A stretch of 64,000 bases of DNA from Azonexus sp. GTDB taxonomy: Bacteria; Pseudomonadota; Gammaproteobacteria; Burkholderiales; Rhodocyclaceae. The DNA lies in contig JAUYEI010000051.1 in assembly GCA_030691385.1 (NCBI GenBank), positions 1 through 64,000 on the forward strand. Direction: 5' to 3'. Under the pieces are notes generated by a model that searched no databases, had not been told where the DNA came from, and saw only the letters and a program-made list of their open reading frames with translations. Below, piece after piece: positions 21,197-29,880 of the stretch. Both the position numbers and the translations under genes were made by a program. Numbering within the stretch: position 1 is the stretch's first letter; each line of letters begins with the position of its first letter.

Positions 21197-22182
21197 TTGT
21201 CGTCCGCGTCGGCTTCCGGCGCCTCGGGCGTCTCGGCTGATTCGTCCTTTTCCGCCTCGAGCAGTTCTTCGGGAATCTCTTCCTCGTCGAGCGGAATCAC
21301 CGTCACGGCGACGTCCGGCTCGGTGCCGCCGCCGCCGAGAATGATGCCGCGCAGCGGCGAAATGTCGGAGAAGTCACGACCGAAGGCCAGCGTGATGTGC
21401 TCGGTGTCCGGTAACAGGTCGTTGGTCGGATCGAAATCGACCCAGTCATTGTCGCTACCGGGCGCATAGACCGAAACCCAGGCGTGCGAGGCATCGGCAC
21501 CGATCAGACGCGGCTTGCCGGGGGGCGGCCGGGTCAGCAGGTAGCCGCTGACGTAGCGGGCGGCCAGGCCGAGGGCGCGCAGGCAGGCGATCATCAGGTG
21601 GGCGAAGTCCTGGCAGACGCCGCGCTTGTTTTCGAGCACTTCGAGCACCGGCGTCGACACCGTGGTCGCCTCGGGGTCGAAAGTGAATTCGCGGAAAATC
21701 TTGGCCATCAGCGCCTGGGCGCCGACCAGCACCGGCGTGTCGGGCGGAAAACAGTCGGCGGCATAGACGGCCAGCTCGTGTTTGACGCGGACATGCGGAC
21801 TTTCGAACAGGAAACGCGTGGCGTCGAGATCAGCCGGGATCGGGTCGGTCGAATCGTAGGCCAGCCGGTCGCGCACCTCCTCCCAGGGCAGCGAGGCCTC
21901 GAGATCCTTGGGCAGGTGCGGCATGACGGCGACAGTCATGGCCGAACTGATGAACAGCTCGTCATGCGGCGTATGAAAGGCCATCCAGGTCACCGGGTTG
22001 CCGAAGGCGTCGCGGCCGTCACGACGCCAGGTCGGCACCGGCGTGATGTCGATGCACTGCTCCTCGACCTGCTGCCAGTCGAGAACACGGGGCGACAGGT
22101 GCAACTGCTGCTGCGACAGCGAAACGTTGCTGCCATAGTCGTAGCGGGTTTCGTGCAGGACGCGGTAGCGGACGGGTTCCAT
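21193..22182 (-). CDS. Transglutaminase-like cysteine protease-fold protein
   Basis: A 329-residue transglutaminase-superfamily protein. It has an N-terminal beta domain (RYRVLHETRYDYGSNVSLSQ) and a core with the catalytic Cys in NKRGVCQDFAHLMIACLR (~residue 190), His in ASHAWVSVYAPG and Asp in WVDFDPTND. A long acidic tail rich in E, D and A ends the protein. Members beside circularly permuted ATP-grasp/alpha-E genes are proposed to process peptides made or tagged by those ligases. It starts 2 bp after the ATP-grasp/alpha-E stop, so the two are translationally coupled. The ATG overlaps no other start candidate of comparable quality. Confidence 0.9.
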   Translation of the reverse strand: MEPVRYRVLHETRYDYGSNVSLSQQQLHLSPRVLDWQQVEEQCIDITPVPTWRRDGRDAFGNPVTWMAFHTPHDELFISSAMTVAVMPHLPKDLEASLPWEEVRDRLAYDSTDPIPADLDATRFLFESPHVRVKHELAVYAADCFPPDTPVLVGAQALMAKIFREFTFDPEATTVSTPVLEVLENKRGVCQDFAHLMIACLRALGLAARYVSGYLLTRPPPGKPRLIGADASHAWVSVYAPGSDNDWVDFDPTNDLLPDTEHITLAFGRDFSDISPLRGIILGGGGTEPDVAVTVIPLDEEEIPEELLEAEKDESAETPEAPEADADDK

Positions 22183-22184
22183 GA

Positions 22185-24704
22185 TCAGACCGCCATCGTC
22201 TGCCGGCTGACATCGCCGACATGGGTGAAGTAGCGCATGCCGAGTGCCTCGGAGAGTTTGTTGGCGGCGGCATCGAGGGCCTGCAACAGATCGGCGAGTT
22301 CTTCGCAGGCCGAATAATCGCGCGCGCTGTCGAACTGGATGTTTTCCAGACGATGCAGGCCAAAGGCCTGCAGACGCGCCAGCGCAGCGGCCAGACCGGC
22401 GCCAAAATCGTCGCCGAGCTCGCGCTGCATGCGCTCGAGGTAATTGCCCAGTACGTTGGCCTGGAACACCACGCCGTGCGGGTTGCTCTCGTCGAAAACG
22501 AGCAGGTCGACGACCGGCAGCAGCTCCGGCTGGCGCGAATAGCGCGAGCGGTAGGTAATGATCGAGTCGGCCAGTTCGAGCAGCCATTCGAGCGAGCCCT
22601 GACTGCGCGCCGCCGGCATGCGCAGGAAATGGGCGAGCATCATGGCCAGGAAGGACAGCCGTTCGAGCCGGCGGCCGATGAACAGGAAGCGCCAGCCGTC
22701 GTCGCGCGTCATGTTGTCCATGGCGAAGCCGGTCAGCGACGACGAGACGCCGAGCACGCGGTCGAGAAAGGCGATGGCCTCGGTCAGAGTCGGGTGCGTC
22801 TTGAGCGCCGCCTGCTGGTCGCGCTGCAGGCGGTTGAGCGAATGCCAGTGGTCGAGCGACAGGCGTTCGCGGACATGCGTCGCCGACCACATCAGGGCGC
22901 GGATGTTGCGGGCCAGGCTGCCCGGCTGCTCGGGGTCGTAGATCGCCTCGAGCAACTCGTGCTCGCTGCCTGCCTTGACTTCGGTGTCCTCGCCCGGCTC
23001 GGGCAGCACGCCGAGGCGCCGGGCCAGTTCCATCGCGGCAACGACCAGGTTCGTTTTCTGCCCGCCGCCGACGACGACGCGCGACAGGGCGACGCGCAGC
23101 ATGCGGGCGCTGTCGTCGAAACGTTCGGAATAGCGGCCAAGCCAGAACAGGTTTTCGACGACGCGCGAGGTCAGATTGGCGCCGGCGCGCACCAGATCGC
23201 GCACGCCAACCGACGGCTTGAGGAGCGAAAACTGGCTGACCGGGCCGTTGGTCAACACCCAGCAATCCTTCGATGCGCCGCCGCGCTGCATCGAAATGAT
23301 GCGCGCGCCGGCGGCGGTCGTCACCCGGGCCAGACCGCCCGGCATGACCGAATAGCCGTCCGGCGTCGTCACCGCGTAGGCGCGCAGGCCGACCGGCCGG
23401 GCGAGCAGGCGACGTTCGTGCGCCCGGCTCCAGGTCGGCGCCTGCGACAGGTTGATCATTTCCTGGGCGACATAGGCGTGCGGCCGTGCTTCGATCCGGC
23501 GCAGCATCTCGGCGCGCGCCTCGCCCTTCAGTTCGTTGCCGAAAATCGGCTCCATCTGCTGGGTCGGGTAGGCCGGCTTGATGACCAGATCGTCGAAGTT
23601 TTCCTTGACGTAATCAAGCGCCGGCTTCTCGCCGCACCACCACGTCGCGACCGACGGCATGGCCAGCTTTTCGCCGAGCAGGTGGCGGCAGATGGCGGGC
23701 AGGAAGCCCATCAGGGCGCCGGAAGCGAGCAGGCCGCTACCCAGCGCATTGGCGATGACGACACGCCCGGCGCGCGCCACGTTGAGCAGGCCGGGAATGC
23801 CGAGCGCCGATTCGCCGCGCAGTTCGAGCGGATCGCAATAGGCATCGTCCTGGCGACGCAGGATGACGTGCACGCGCTTCAAACCGCGCAGGGTTTTGAG
23901 ATAGACGGTTTCGCCGCGCACCGTGAGGTCCTGCCCCTCGACCAGCGGGAAGCCCAGGTAGCGCGCCAGGTAGGCGTGTTCGAAATAGGTTTCGTTGTAC
24001 GGCCCCGGCGTGAGCAGGACCATGTGCGGCTGCTCGTCGCCCTCGACCGGGGCCAGCGCGGTCAGGCCGTCGAGCTGGTCGCGGAAGAAGTCGGCGACGT
24101 GCTGGACGTGCAGGTCGCGGAACATTTCCGGAAAAACACGCGAGACGATGAGCCGGTTTTCCAGTGCATAGCCCGCCCCCGACGGCGCCTGCGTGCGGTC
24201 GGCGATGACCCACCAGCGGCCATTCGGCGAACGCGCCAGATCGACCGCGTAATGGTGCAGCCAGACCCCGCCCGGCGGCTTGACGCCGCGGCACGGCCAC
24301 AGGTAGCCGTGCTGGCCATAGACCAGGGCCGGCGGCAGCAGGCCTTTGGCGAGCAGCGTCTGCTCGCCGTAGAGATCGTCGAGAATGGCATTGAGCAGGG
24401 TGGCGCGCTGGGCGACCGCGGCCGACAGTTCGGCCCATTCGTCGGGCGGAATGATCAGCGGCAGCGGATCGAGCGCCCACGGCCGGTCGGCCCCGTTCGG
24501 ATCGGCGTAGACGTTGTAGGTGACGCCGTTTTCCTGGATGCGCTGCTCGGAAAAATCGAGCCGACGGCGCATTTCCTCGGGCGTCACCGCATCGAGATGC
24601 GTCAGGAACTGGTTCCAGTGCGGCCGGACAGACCCGTCCTTGGCCAGCATTTCATCGTAGCGGCGGGGACTGTGGGGGTAGATTGCGAGGAGGGTGCGCG
24701 CCAT
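22185..24704 (-). CDS. Circularly permuted ATP-grasp / alpha-E domain fusion protein
   Basis: An 839-residue fusion of two proteins often encoded separately. Residues ~1-480 are a circularly permuted ATP-grasp ligase (DUF404/407 type; PWALDPLPLIIP, TPGPYNETYFEHAYLARYLG, LVEGQDLTV, DLVIKPAYPT). Residues ~510-835 are a helical alpha-E domain (LTSRVVENLFWLGRYSERFDDSARMLR, ending GMRYFTHVGD). Published comparative work on ATP-grasp amidoligases links this pair to transglutaminase and DUF2126 genes as a peptide synthesis or tagging system. No substrate is known. Only 20 bp separate its ATG from an intrinsic terminator upstream, which leaves little room for a private promoter. Confidence 0.9.
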   Translation of the reverse strand: MARTLLAIYPHSPRRYDEMLAKDGSVRPHWNQFLTHLDAVTPEEMRRRLDFSEQRIQENGVTYNVYADPNGADRPWALDPLPLIIPPDEWAELSAAVAQRATLLNAILDDLYGEQTLLAKGLLPPALVYGQHGYLWPCRGVKPPGGVWLHHYAVDLARSPNGRWWVIADRTQAPSGAGYALENRLIVSRVFPEMFRDLHVQHVADFFRDQLDGLTALAPVEGDEQPHMVLLTPGPYNETYFEHAYLARYLGFPLVEGQDLTVRGETVYLKTLRGLKRVHVILRRQDDAYCDPLELRGESALGIPGLLNVARAGRVVIANALGSGLLASGALMGFLPAICRHLLGEKLAMPSVATWWCGEKPALDYVKENFDDLVIKPAYPTQQMEPIFGNELKGEARAEMLRRIEARPHAYVAQEMINLSQAPTWSRAHERRLLARPVGLRAYAVTTPDGYSVMPGGLARVTTAAGARIISMQRGGASKDCWVLTNGPVSQFSLLKPSVGVRDLVRAGANLTSRVVENLFWLGRYSERFDDSARMLRVALSRVVVGGGQKTNLVVAAMELARRLGVLPEPGEDTEVKAGSEHELLEAIYDPEQPGSLARNIRALMWSATHVRERLSLDHWHSLNRLQRDQQAALKTHPTLTEAIAFLDRVLGVSSSLTGFAMDNMTRDDGWRFLFIGRRLERLSFLAMMLAHFLRMPAARSQGSLEWLLELADSIITYRSRYSRQPELLPVVDLLVFDESNPHGVVFQANVLGNYLERMQRELGDDFGAGLAAALARLQAFGLHRLENIQFDSARDYSACEELADLLQALDAAANKLSEALGMRYFTHVGDVSRQTMAV

Positions 24705-24722
24705 TTATCTTTGTTCTAGTAG

Positions 24723-24749
24723 AAAAAACAGGCCGTTTCCGGCCTGTTT
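24723..24749 (-). terminator. Intrinsic terminator between the DUF2126 gene and the ATP-grasp/alpha-E gene
   Basis: AAACAGGCCG, TTTC and CGGCCTGTTT form a perfect 10-bp stem. On the minus strand it is followed by six T residues. It ends about 20 bp before the ATG of the downstream gene and abuts a 39-bp repeat copy. Confidence 0.85.
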
Positions 24750-24782
24750 CCACGGTCAACCCGATTTTTTGGTCAAAACCTG
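24748..24782 (+). repeat. 39-bp dispersed repeat, partial copy beside a terminator
   Basis: TCCACGGTCAACCCGATTTTTTGGTCAAAACCTG. It matches the core at 12 of 15 positions and retains the GGNCAAAA half. It overlaps the stop codon (24773-24775) of the DUF2126 gene. Confidence 0.7.
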
Positions 24783-27700
24783 CGCAAGTCTAGCGTAAAC
24801 GGGTGCTCGGCGCTGACCTCCGGCGCCTTGGCCTGCAGCTTGCCCGGCGTGTGGCCGAAGCGGAAGAAGCGGGCCAGACGACGGCTTTCGGCCTCGAAGG
24901 CATTGACCGGGAAGGTGTCGAAACTGCGCCCGCCCGGATGCGCGACGTGGTACTGGCAACCGCCCAGCGAACGCTGCATCCAGGTATCGACGATGTCGAA
25001 AACCAGCGGCGCATGGACGCCGATGGTCGGGTGCAGGCAGGACGCCGGCTGCCAGGCGCGGTAGCGCACGCCGGCAACGAATTCGCCGTTGGTGCCGGTG
25101 TTCTGCAGCGGCACCGGAACGCCGTTGCAGGTCAGCACGTAGCGGTCGGGCGCCATGCCCTTGATCTTGACCTGGACGCGCTCGACCGACGAATCGACGT
25201 AGCGCACCGTGGTCCCGGCACTGCCCTCCTCGCCCATGACGTGCCAGGGTTCGAGGGCGTGGCGCAGTTCGAACTCCATGCCCTTGACGGCGAAATCGCC
25301 GTATTTCGGGAACCTGAATTCGAAGTGCGGGGCGAACCATTCAGCCTTGAAGGCAAAGCCGGCCTCGGCCATTTCCTGCATGACGTCCTTGAAATCCTGA
25401 TCGGCGTAAAAGGGCAGCATGAAGCGGTCGTGCAGTTCGGTGCCCCAGCGCGCCAGGCGGGCCGGCTCGTAGGGCGTCTCCCAGAAGCGGGCGATCATGG
25501 CGCGGAGCAGCAGTTGCTGGGCGAGCGACATGCGGGCGTGCGGCGGCATTTCGAAGGCGCGCAGCTCAAGCAGGCCGAGGCGGCCGGTCGGGCCGTCCGG
25601 CGAGTAGAGCTTGTCGATGCAGAACTCGGAACGGTGCGTGTTGCCGGTGACGTCGGTGAGCAGGTTGCGCAGGATGCGGTCGATCAGCCACGGCGGCACG
25701 ACGCCACCCGGCTGCGGAATCTGCTTGAAGGCGATTTCCAGCTCGTAGAGGCTGTCGTTGCGGGCTTCATCGACGCGCGGCGCCTGGCTGGTCGGGCCGA
25801 TGAACAGGCCGGAGAACAGGTAGGACAGGCTCGGATGGTTGTGCCAGTAGGCAACCAGGCTCTTGAGCAGGTCCGGCCGACGCAGGAAGGGCGAATCGTT
25901 CGGCGTGGCGCCGCCGAGGACGAAGTGGTTACCGCCGCCGGTGCCGGTGTGGCGGCCATCGACCATGAACTTTTCGGTGGTCAGGCGCGCGTAGTAAGCC
26001 GATTCGTAAAGGTGCGTCGTCTGGTCGACCAGTTGATCCCAGGACTTGGCCGGGTGGATGTTGACTTCGATGACGCCGGGGTCGGGCGTCACCCGGAAGT
26101 GGGTCAGGCGCGGATCGGACGGCGGCTCGTAGCCTTCCATGATGACCGGCATCTGCATCTCTTCGGCCGTCGCCTCGACAGCGGCAACGATGTCGAGATA
26201 GTCGTCGAGCTTTTCGGTCGGCGGCATGAAGACGTAGAGCCGGCCATCGCGCGGCTCGGCGCACATGGCCAGGCGGGTGATCCAGCCAGCCGATTCCTTG
26301 AAACGCGGCATCGTCTCGGTCGGCTTTTCCCATGGGCGCAGCTTGCCGTCGCCGGACTCGCCGCTGGCGGCACCGGCACTGGCCGGACGGCGGCTCTGCA
26401 TCTGCGGCTCACGGGCACCGGTTTCACCGCTCACGCGGTTGCGCAGGGCAGCGTAACTGGCCAGCGGATCGGTCGCCGTCTCGGCATCGGGCACATTGAC
26501 GTAGGGGTAGTCGCTGGTTGCCGTCCACGGCTGCGAGTCGTACGGCAGGCGGTAGCCCATGGCCGAATCGCCGGGGAACAGGTAGCAACGCTCGGCACGC
26601 AGGAACCACGGGCCGGTCTGCCACTGATTCCAGACATTCTTCATGATCGGCAGGACGTGGCCGACGGTGTAGGTCATGCCCTGGGTGAACACCTTCATGA
26701 GGCGTTCGCGCTCCAGCGCGTCATCGACGCGGGAGTCGAAGGGATCGACGTTGCCGGGCAGACGACGCTCGCGCCACAGGTAGTAATAAACGTCCTCGAA
26801 GGCCGGGAAGACGTAGTCGGAAGTCATGCCGAGGCGTTCGGCGACGCGCTTGAGGAAGCGCTGGGCGTGTTCGGCCGTGGCGCCGTAGTTCACGCTTTCG
26901 TTGGCGTACAGCTCGGGGGCATTCCAGATCGGCTCGCCGTCCTTGCGCCAGAAGCAGTTCAGCGACCAGCGCGGGAGCTGTTCGCCGGGATACCACTTGC
27001 CCTGGCCGAAGTGCATGAGGCCGTTCGGGGCGTATTTCTGGCGCAGGCGGTGGAAAATGTCGGCGGCAAACAGGCGCTTGGTCGGGCCGAGGGCGGCGGT
27101 GTTCCATTCGGCGCCGTCCGGGTCGTCGACGGCGACGAAGGTCGGCTCGCCGCCTTGCGTCAGGCGCACGTCCAGCTTGCCCAGCGTGTCGTCGATCTGG
27201 TGGCCGAGGCTCTCGATCTCGACCCACTGCTCGTCGGTGTAGGGCTTGGTGACGCGCGGCGCTTCCCAGATGCGGGTGACCTGCATGTGGTGCGAAAACT
27301 CGGTTTCGCATTCGTCGAGGCCGCCGGTAACCGGCGCGGCGGAACCCGGTTCCGGCGTGCAGGCGAGCGGGATGTGGCCTTCGCCAGCGAACAGGCCGGA
27401 GGTCGGGTCGAGGCCGATCCAGCCGGCGCCCGGCAGATAGACTTCGGCCCAGGCATGCAGGTCGGTGAAGTCGGCTTCCGGGCCGGAGGGGCCGTCGAGC
27501 GACTTGATGTCGGCGGTCAACTGGATCAAATAGCCGGAAACGAAACGCGCGGCCATGCCAAGATGGCGCAGGACTTGAACCAGCAGCCAGGCCGAGTCAC
27601 GGCACGAGCCGGAACGCATGGTCAGCGTTTCTTCCGGGGTCTGGACACCCGGTTCCATGCGGATGGTGTAGCTGATGGCCTTTTGCAGATCGGCGTTGAG

Positions 27701-28141
27701 GGCGACGAGAAAATCGACGCTGCGCAGCGGTTCGCGCGAAATGCCGGCCATGTACTTCTTGAGCTCCGGCGTTTCCGGCAGCTTGTGCAGGTAGGGCGTC
27801 AGTTCGTGGCGTTCCCAGTCCTCGTAGGCAAAGGGAATTTTCTCGGCGTGCGGCTCGAGGAAGAAGTCGAAGGGGTTGATGACCGACATCTCGGCCACCA
27901 TGTCGACCTCGATGCTGAATTCGCGGGTTTTTTCCGGGAAGACCAGGCGGGCCAGGTAGTTGCCCTGCGGGTCCTGCTGCCAGTTCACGAAATGCTTGTC
28001 CGGGCCGACCTTGAGTGAGTAGGACAGGATGCGGGTCCGCGAATGCGGGCAGGGGCGCAGGCGGACGACCTGGGGACCGAGATTGATCAGGCGATCGTAG
28101 TTATAGCGGGTAAGGTGATTCAGCGCGACATGGATCGACAC
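24773..28141 (-). CDS. Transglutaminase-DUF2126 protein (predicted peptide amidoligase)
   Basis: A very large 1122-residue protein. The N-terminal ~300 residues are a transglutaminase-like domain (VALNHLTRYNYDRLINLGPQ; catalytic Cys in MRSGSCRDSAWLLVQ, His in DLHAWAEVYLPGAGWIGLDP). Residues ~320-1120 are the DUF2126 module, which includes QGGEPTFVAVDDPDG, HTGTGGGNHFVLGGATP and AFEMPPHARMS. In Iyer and colleagues' classification this module belongs to glutamine-synthetase-like COOH-NH2 ligases. It is the first gene of the minus-strand cluster, with a ~170-bp leader upstream. Expected role: forming amide bonds in an unknown peptide or protein modification. Confidence 0.9.
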   Translation of the reverse strand: MSIHVALNHLTRYNYDRLINLGPQVVRLRPCPHSRTRILSYSLKVGPDKHFVNWQQDPQGNYLARLVFPEKTREFSIEVDMVAEMSVINPFDFFLEPHAEKIPFAYEDWERHELTPYLHKLPETPELKKYMAGISREPLRSVDFLVALNADLQKAISYTIRMEPGVQTPEETLTMRSGSCRDSAWLLVQVLRHLGMAARFVSGYLIQLTADIKSLDGPSGPEADFTDLHAWAEVYLPGAGWIGLDPTSGLFAGEGHIPLACTPEPGSAAPVTGGLDECETEFSHHMQVTRIWEAPRVTKPYTDEQWVEIESLGHQIDDTLGKLDVRLTQGGEPTFVAVDDPDGAEWNTAALGPTKRLFAADIFHRLRQKYAPNGLMHFGQGKWYPGEQLPRWSLNCFWRKDGEPIWNAPELYANESVNYGATAEHAQRFLKRVAERLGMTSDYVFPAFEDVYYYLWRERRLPGNVDPFDSRVDDALERERLMKVFTQGMTYTVGHVLPIMKNVWNQWQTGPWFLRAERCYLFPGDSAMGYRLPYDSQPWTATSDYPYVNVPDAETATDPLASYAALRNRVSGETGAREPQMQSRRPASAGAASGESGDGKLRPWEKPTETMPRFKESAGWITRLAMCAEPRDGRLYVFMPPTEKLDDYLDIVAAVEATAEEMQMPVIMEGYEPPSDPRLTHFRVTPDPGVIEVNIHPAKSWDQLVDQTTHLYESAYYARLTTEKFMVDGRHTGTGGGNHFVLGGATPNDSPFLRRPDLLKSLVAYWHNHPSLSYLFSGLFIGPTSQAPRVDEARNDSLYELEIAFKQIPQPGGVVPPWLIDRILRNLLTDVTGNTHRSEFCIDKLYSPDGPTGRLGLLELRAFEMPPHARMSLAQQLLLRAMIARFWETPYEPARLARWGTELHDRFMLPFYADQDFKDVMQEMAEAGFAFKAEWFAPHFEFRFPKYGDFAVKGMEFELRHALEPWHVMGEEGSAGTTVRYVDSSVERVQVKIKGMAPDRYVLTCNGVPVPLQNTGTNGEFVAGVRYRAWQPASCLHPTIGVHAPLVFDIVDTWMQRSLGGCQYHVAHPGGRSFDTFPVNAFEAESRRLARFFRFGHTPGKLQAKAPEVSAEHPFTLDLRRF

Positions 28142-28310
28142 GAGCTTGCTCCAGACAGAATGATTGAAAGCTTAAAAGCAAGACACGAACCAGCTTGCAA
28201 GCCATTGTTTTTTCAACAAACCGAATCTTCACACGCACCCGATGAAAGCCTGATGACAGGACGTGCGCACCAAAAACGTGCGGCACCGCCCCGTGGTACC
28301 GCAAGAGAAT

Positions 28311-28733
28311 TTATGGCAGTTTAACGAAACCTTCGGCATCAAGCGGCACGAAGGGGTTGAAGCAGACTTCCCACAGAAAGCCGTCCGGGTCGGCGAAATA
28401 ACCGCGAAAGCCGCCCCAGAAGACCTTGTCGGCCGGCCTGACCAGCGTCGCGCCGACAGCTACCGCCTCCTCCAGCGTGGCGATCACCGCCGCCTCGGAG
28501 GGTGCGTTGTGGGCCAGCGTAAAGCCGGAAAAACCGCTGCCCTCGGCCGGCACCGCCGCATCCTCGGCCAGGGCCTCGCGCTGGAACAAGGCAAAGGCCA
28601 CCGACCCGGCCTGAAAGAAGGCAATCGCCTCCTGGCTGGCTGACGACTCCTGCCAGCCCAGCGCCTTGTAGAAGGCCCGGCTGCGAGCCAGATCGGCGAC
28701 GCCGAGGGTGATGAAGCTGATGGTCTGGTTCAT
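28311..28733 (-). CDS. VOC-family (glyoxalase/bleomycin-resistance fold) protein
   Basis: A 140-residue single-module VOC protein (ISFITLGVADLARSRAFYKALGW at the start and YFADPDGFLWEVCFNPF near the end). The paired beta-alpha-beta-beta-beta units and the Glu in WEV that usually binds metal are present, while the first metal His of glyoxalase I is absent. Many members are uncharacterised, so glyoxalase activity should not be assumed. It lies alone, 169 bp after the start of the DUF2126 gene on the same strand. Confidence 0.85.
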   Translation of the reverse strand: MNQTISFITLGVADLARSRAFYKALGWQESSASQEAIAFFQAGSVAFALFQREALAEDAAVPAEGSGFSGFTLAHNAPSEAAVIATLEEAVAVGATLVRPADKVFWGGFRGYFADPDGFLWEVCFNPFVPLDAEGFVKLP

Positions 28734-28770
28734 GGCTTTATCCGGGCAGGTTGGAGAATGAAGTTCCCAC

Positions 28771-28933
28771 TAAGGGTTCGTAAGGAAATAACTTGGATAT
28801 TTGGCCGCTGGATTGGGATGCGATGCAAGGCGCGGAGCGCGCCGTGTGGCGAGCCACACAAGCGATTCGCAACGACGCAGCGCGCCCAAGACCAGGGTGC
28901 CAAATGTTCAAGTTATTGACGAACGAGCCCTTA
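28771..28933. mobile_element. MITE-B, 163 bp with ~37-bp imperfect terminal inverted repeats
   Basis: The left end starts TAAGGGTTCGTAAGGAAATA and continues ACTTGGATATTTGGC. The right end is its imperfect complement (GCCAAATGTTCAAGTTATT, then GACGAACGAGCCCTTA). The middle is GC-rich and contains the hairpin TGTGGCGAGCCACA. No coding capacity is visible. Its right tip provides the TAA stop of the Crp/Fnr gene on the minus strand. Only one copy was seen in this window. Confidence 0.7.
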
Positions 28934-29629
28934 TGCCAGTTGATGCTTTCGCAATTTTGGCACGCTGGGAATGCAAATCCGCTTTCCCTCGACGACGATC
29001 AGCCGAAGAGCGCTCAGGTCGTGCAGGATGCGCGAGAAATGCTCCTGGGTCAGATTGAGACGGGAGGCAATCACCCCTTTGTTGGCAGAAAGCTCAAGCA
29101 CGACATTCTCTTCGCCATGCTGGCTTTCAGGCAGTTCGTGCAGGAGGTAACCGATGACGCGCTGCGTTCCCGAATGCAATGAGTAGGCTTCGACATCGGT
29201 CATCAACTGATGCAGGCGCATCGCCATGCCGGCCAGCATTTTTCGGACGAAGGCATGGTCGCTCTGCAACTCCTCATCGAGGGCAGCCTTCGAGACATGG
29301 AGGACCAGCGAGTCGCTCAGCGCCTGGGCAAAAACGAAATACGGCTTGTCCATGAACATGATGGCTTCACCGAAGCTCTGTCCCGGCTGAATGATTTCAA
29401 CGACCTTCTCGGTCCCCTGCGCGGAGGAGAGCGCCAGTTTTATCTGGCCATAGACCAGGACATGAAATCCGGTGCAGGTATCGCCGTGGCGAAACAGCGT
29501 ATCTCCCTTGCTGAGACGCACTTCATGCGTGCCTTTTGCCATTCTGGCGAGTTCATCCGGCGCCAGCCCCTCGAACAGGGGGATGCGACTCAACAGACTC
29601 TCGATTTGTACCGGCTGAAAATCCCGCAT
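28931..29629 (-). CDS. Crp/Fnr-family transcription regulator (Dnr-like, no Fe-S cysteines)
   Basis: A 232-residue regulator. The N-terminal cyclic-nucleotide-fold domain (PLFEGLAPDELARMA, GDTLFRHGD, GQSFGEAIMF) has no N-terminal cysteine cluster, so an oxygen-labile 4Fe-4S centre as in FNR is unlikely. The C-terminal winged helix contains ELSANKGVIASRLNLTQEHFSRILHDL, with E-SR in the recognition helix as in FNR/Dnr proteins. Nitric oxide or redox sensing is possible. A TTGAC-N4-ATCAA box lies ~68 bp upstream of its start, suggesting autoregulation. The last codon is followed directly by the TAA of MITE-B. Confidence 0.88.
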   Translation of the reverse strand: MRDFQPVQIESLLSRIPLFEGLAPDELARMAKGTHEVRLSKGDTLFRHGDTCTGFHVLVYGQIKLALSSAQGTEKVVEIIQPGQSFGEAIMFMDKPYFVFAQALSDSLVLHVSKAALDEELQSDHAFVRKMLAGMAMRLHQLMTDVEAYSLHSGTQRVIGYLLHELPESQHGEENVVLELSANKGVIASRLNLTQEHFSRILHDLSALRLIVVEGKRICIPSVPKLRKHQLA

Positions 29630-29696
29630 GCTGCCTCCTCGCTAGTTACCGTACTCGCCGCCATTTATTTGGCATTTACTGGCGGCATTGTGACTT

Positions 29697-29710
29697 TTGA
29701 CATGAATCAA
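29697..29710. promoter_or_regulatory. FNR/Dnr-type box upstream of the Crp/Fnr gene
   Basis: TTGACATGAATCAA differs from the FNR/Dnr consensus TTGAT-N4-ATCAA at one position. It lies 68-81 bp before the start of the divergent-facing Crp/Fnr gene, a reasonable place for autoregulation. The other side (plus strand) holds only MITE-A remains. Confidence 0.55.
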
Positions 29711-29751
29711 ATCAAGCCATGATAACCGCAACCAATGCCTGTGCACTTCTG

Positions 29752-29846
29752 AACCTTGAAACCTCAGTTGGACGCGGCTGATGGTGCGTCCGGACGGGAT
29801 GGCCGGCGCGAAGCGACGCTGCAGCAGGCGCATGCCAGCAAGAAGG
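29752..29846. mobile_element. MITE-A, left-end fragment
   Basis: It begins AACCTTGAAACCTCAGTTG and follows the full copy at 140-383 for about 95 bp, with a small internal deletion. It breaks off after GCAAGAAGG. No right end is present. Confidence 0.8.
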
Positions 29847-29880
29847 CTTGTTTATTGCGACACAGGCACGGTCGCAGCAA

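Noticed and set aside
22221-24719. A long plus-strand frame antisense to the ATP-grasp/alpha-E gene
   Set aside because: Composition bias only. The minus strand has clear domain motifs and a conserved gene context.
24803-28018. A long open frame (~1070 codons) antisense to the DUF2126 gene
   Set aside because: Same GC-driven shadow effect. The peptide is low-complexity and rich in G, A, V and R, with no family signal.
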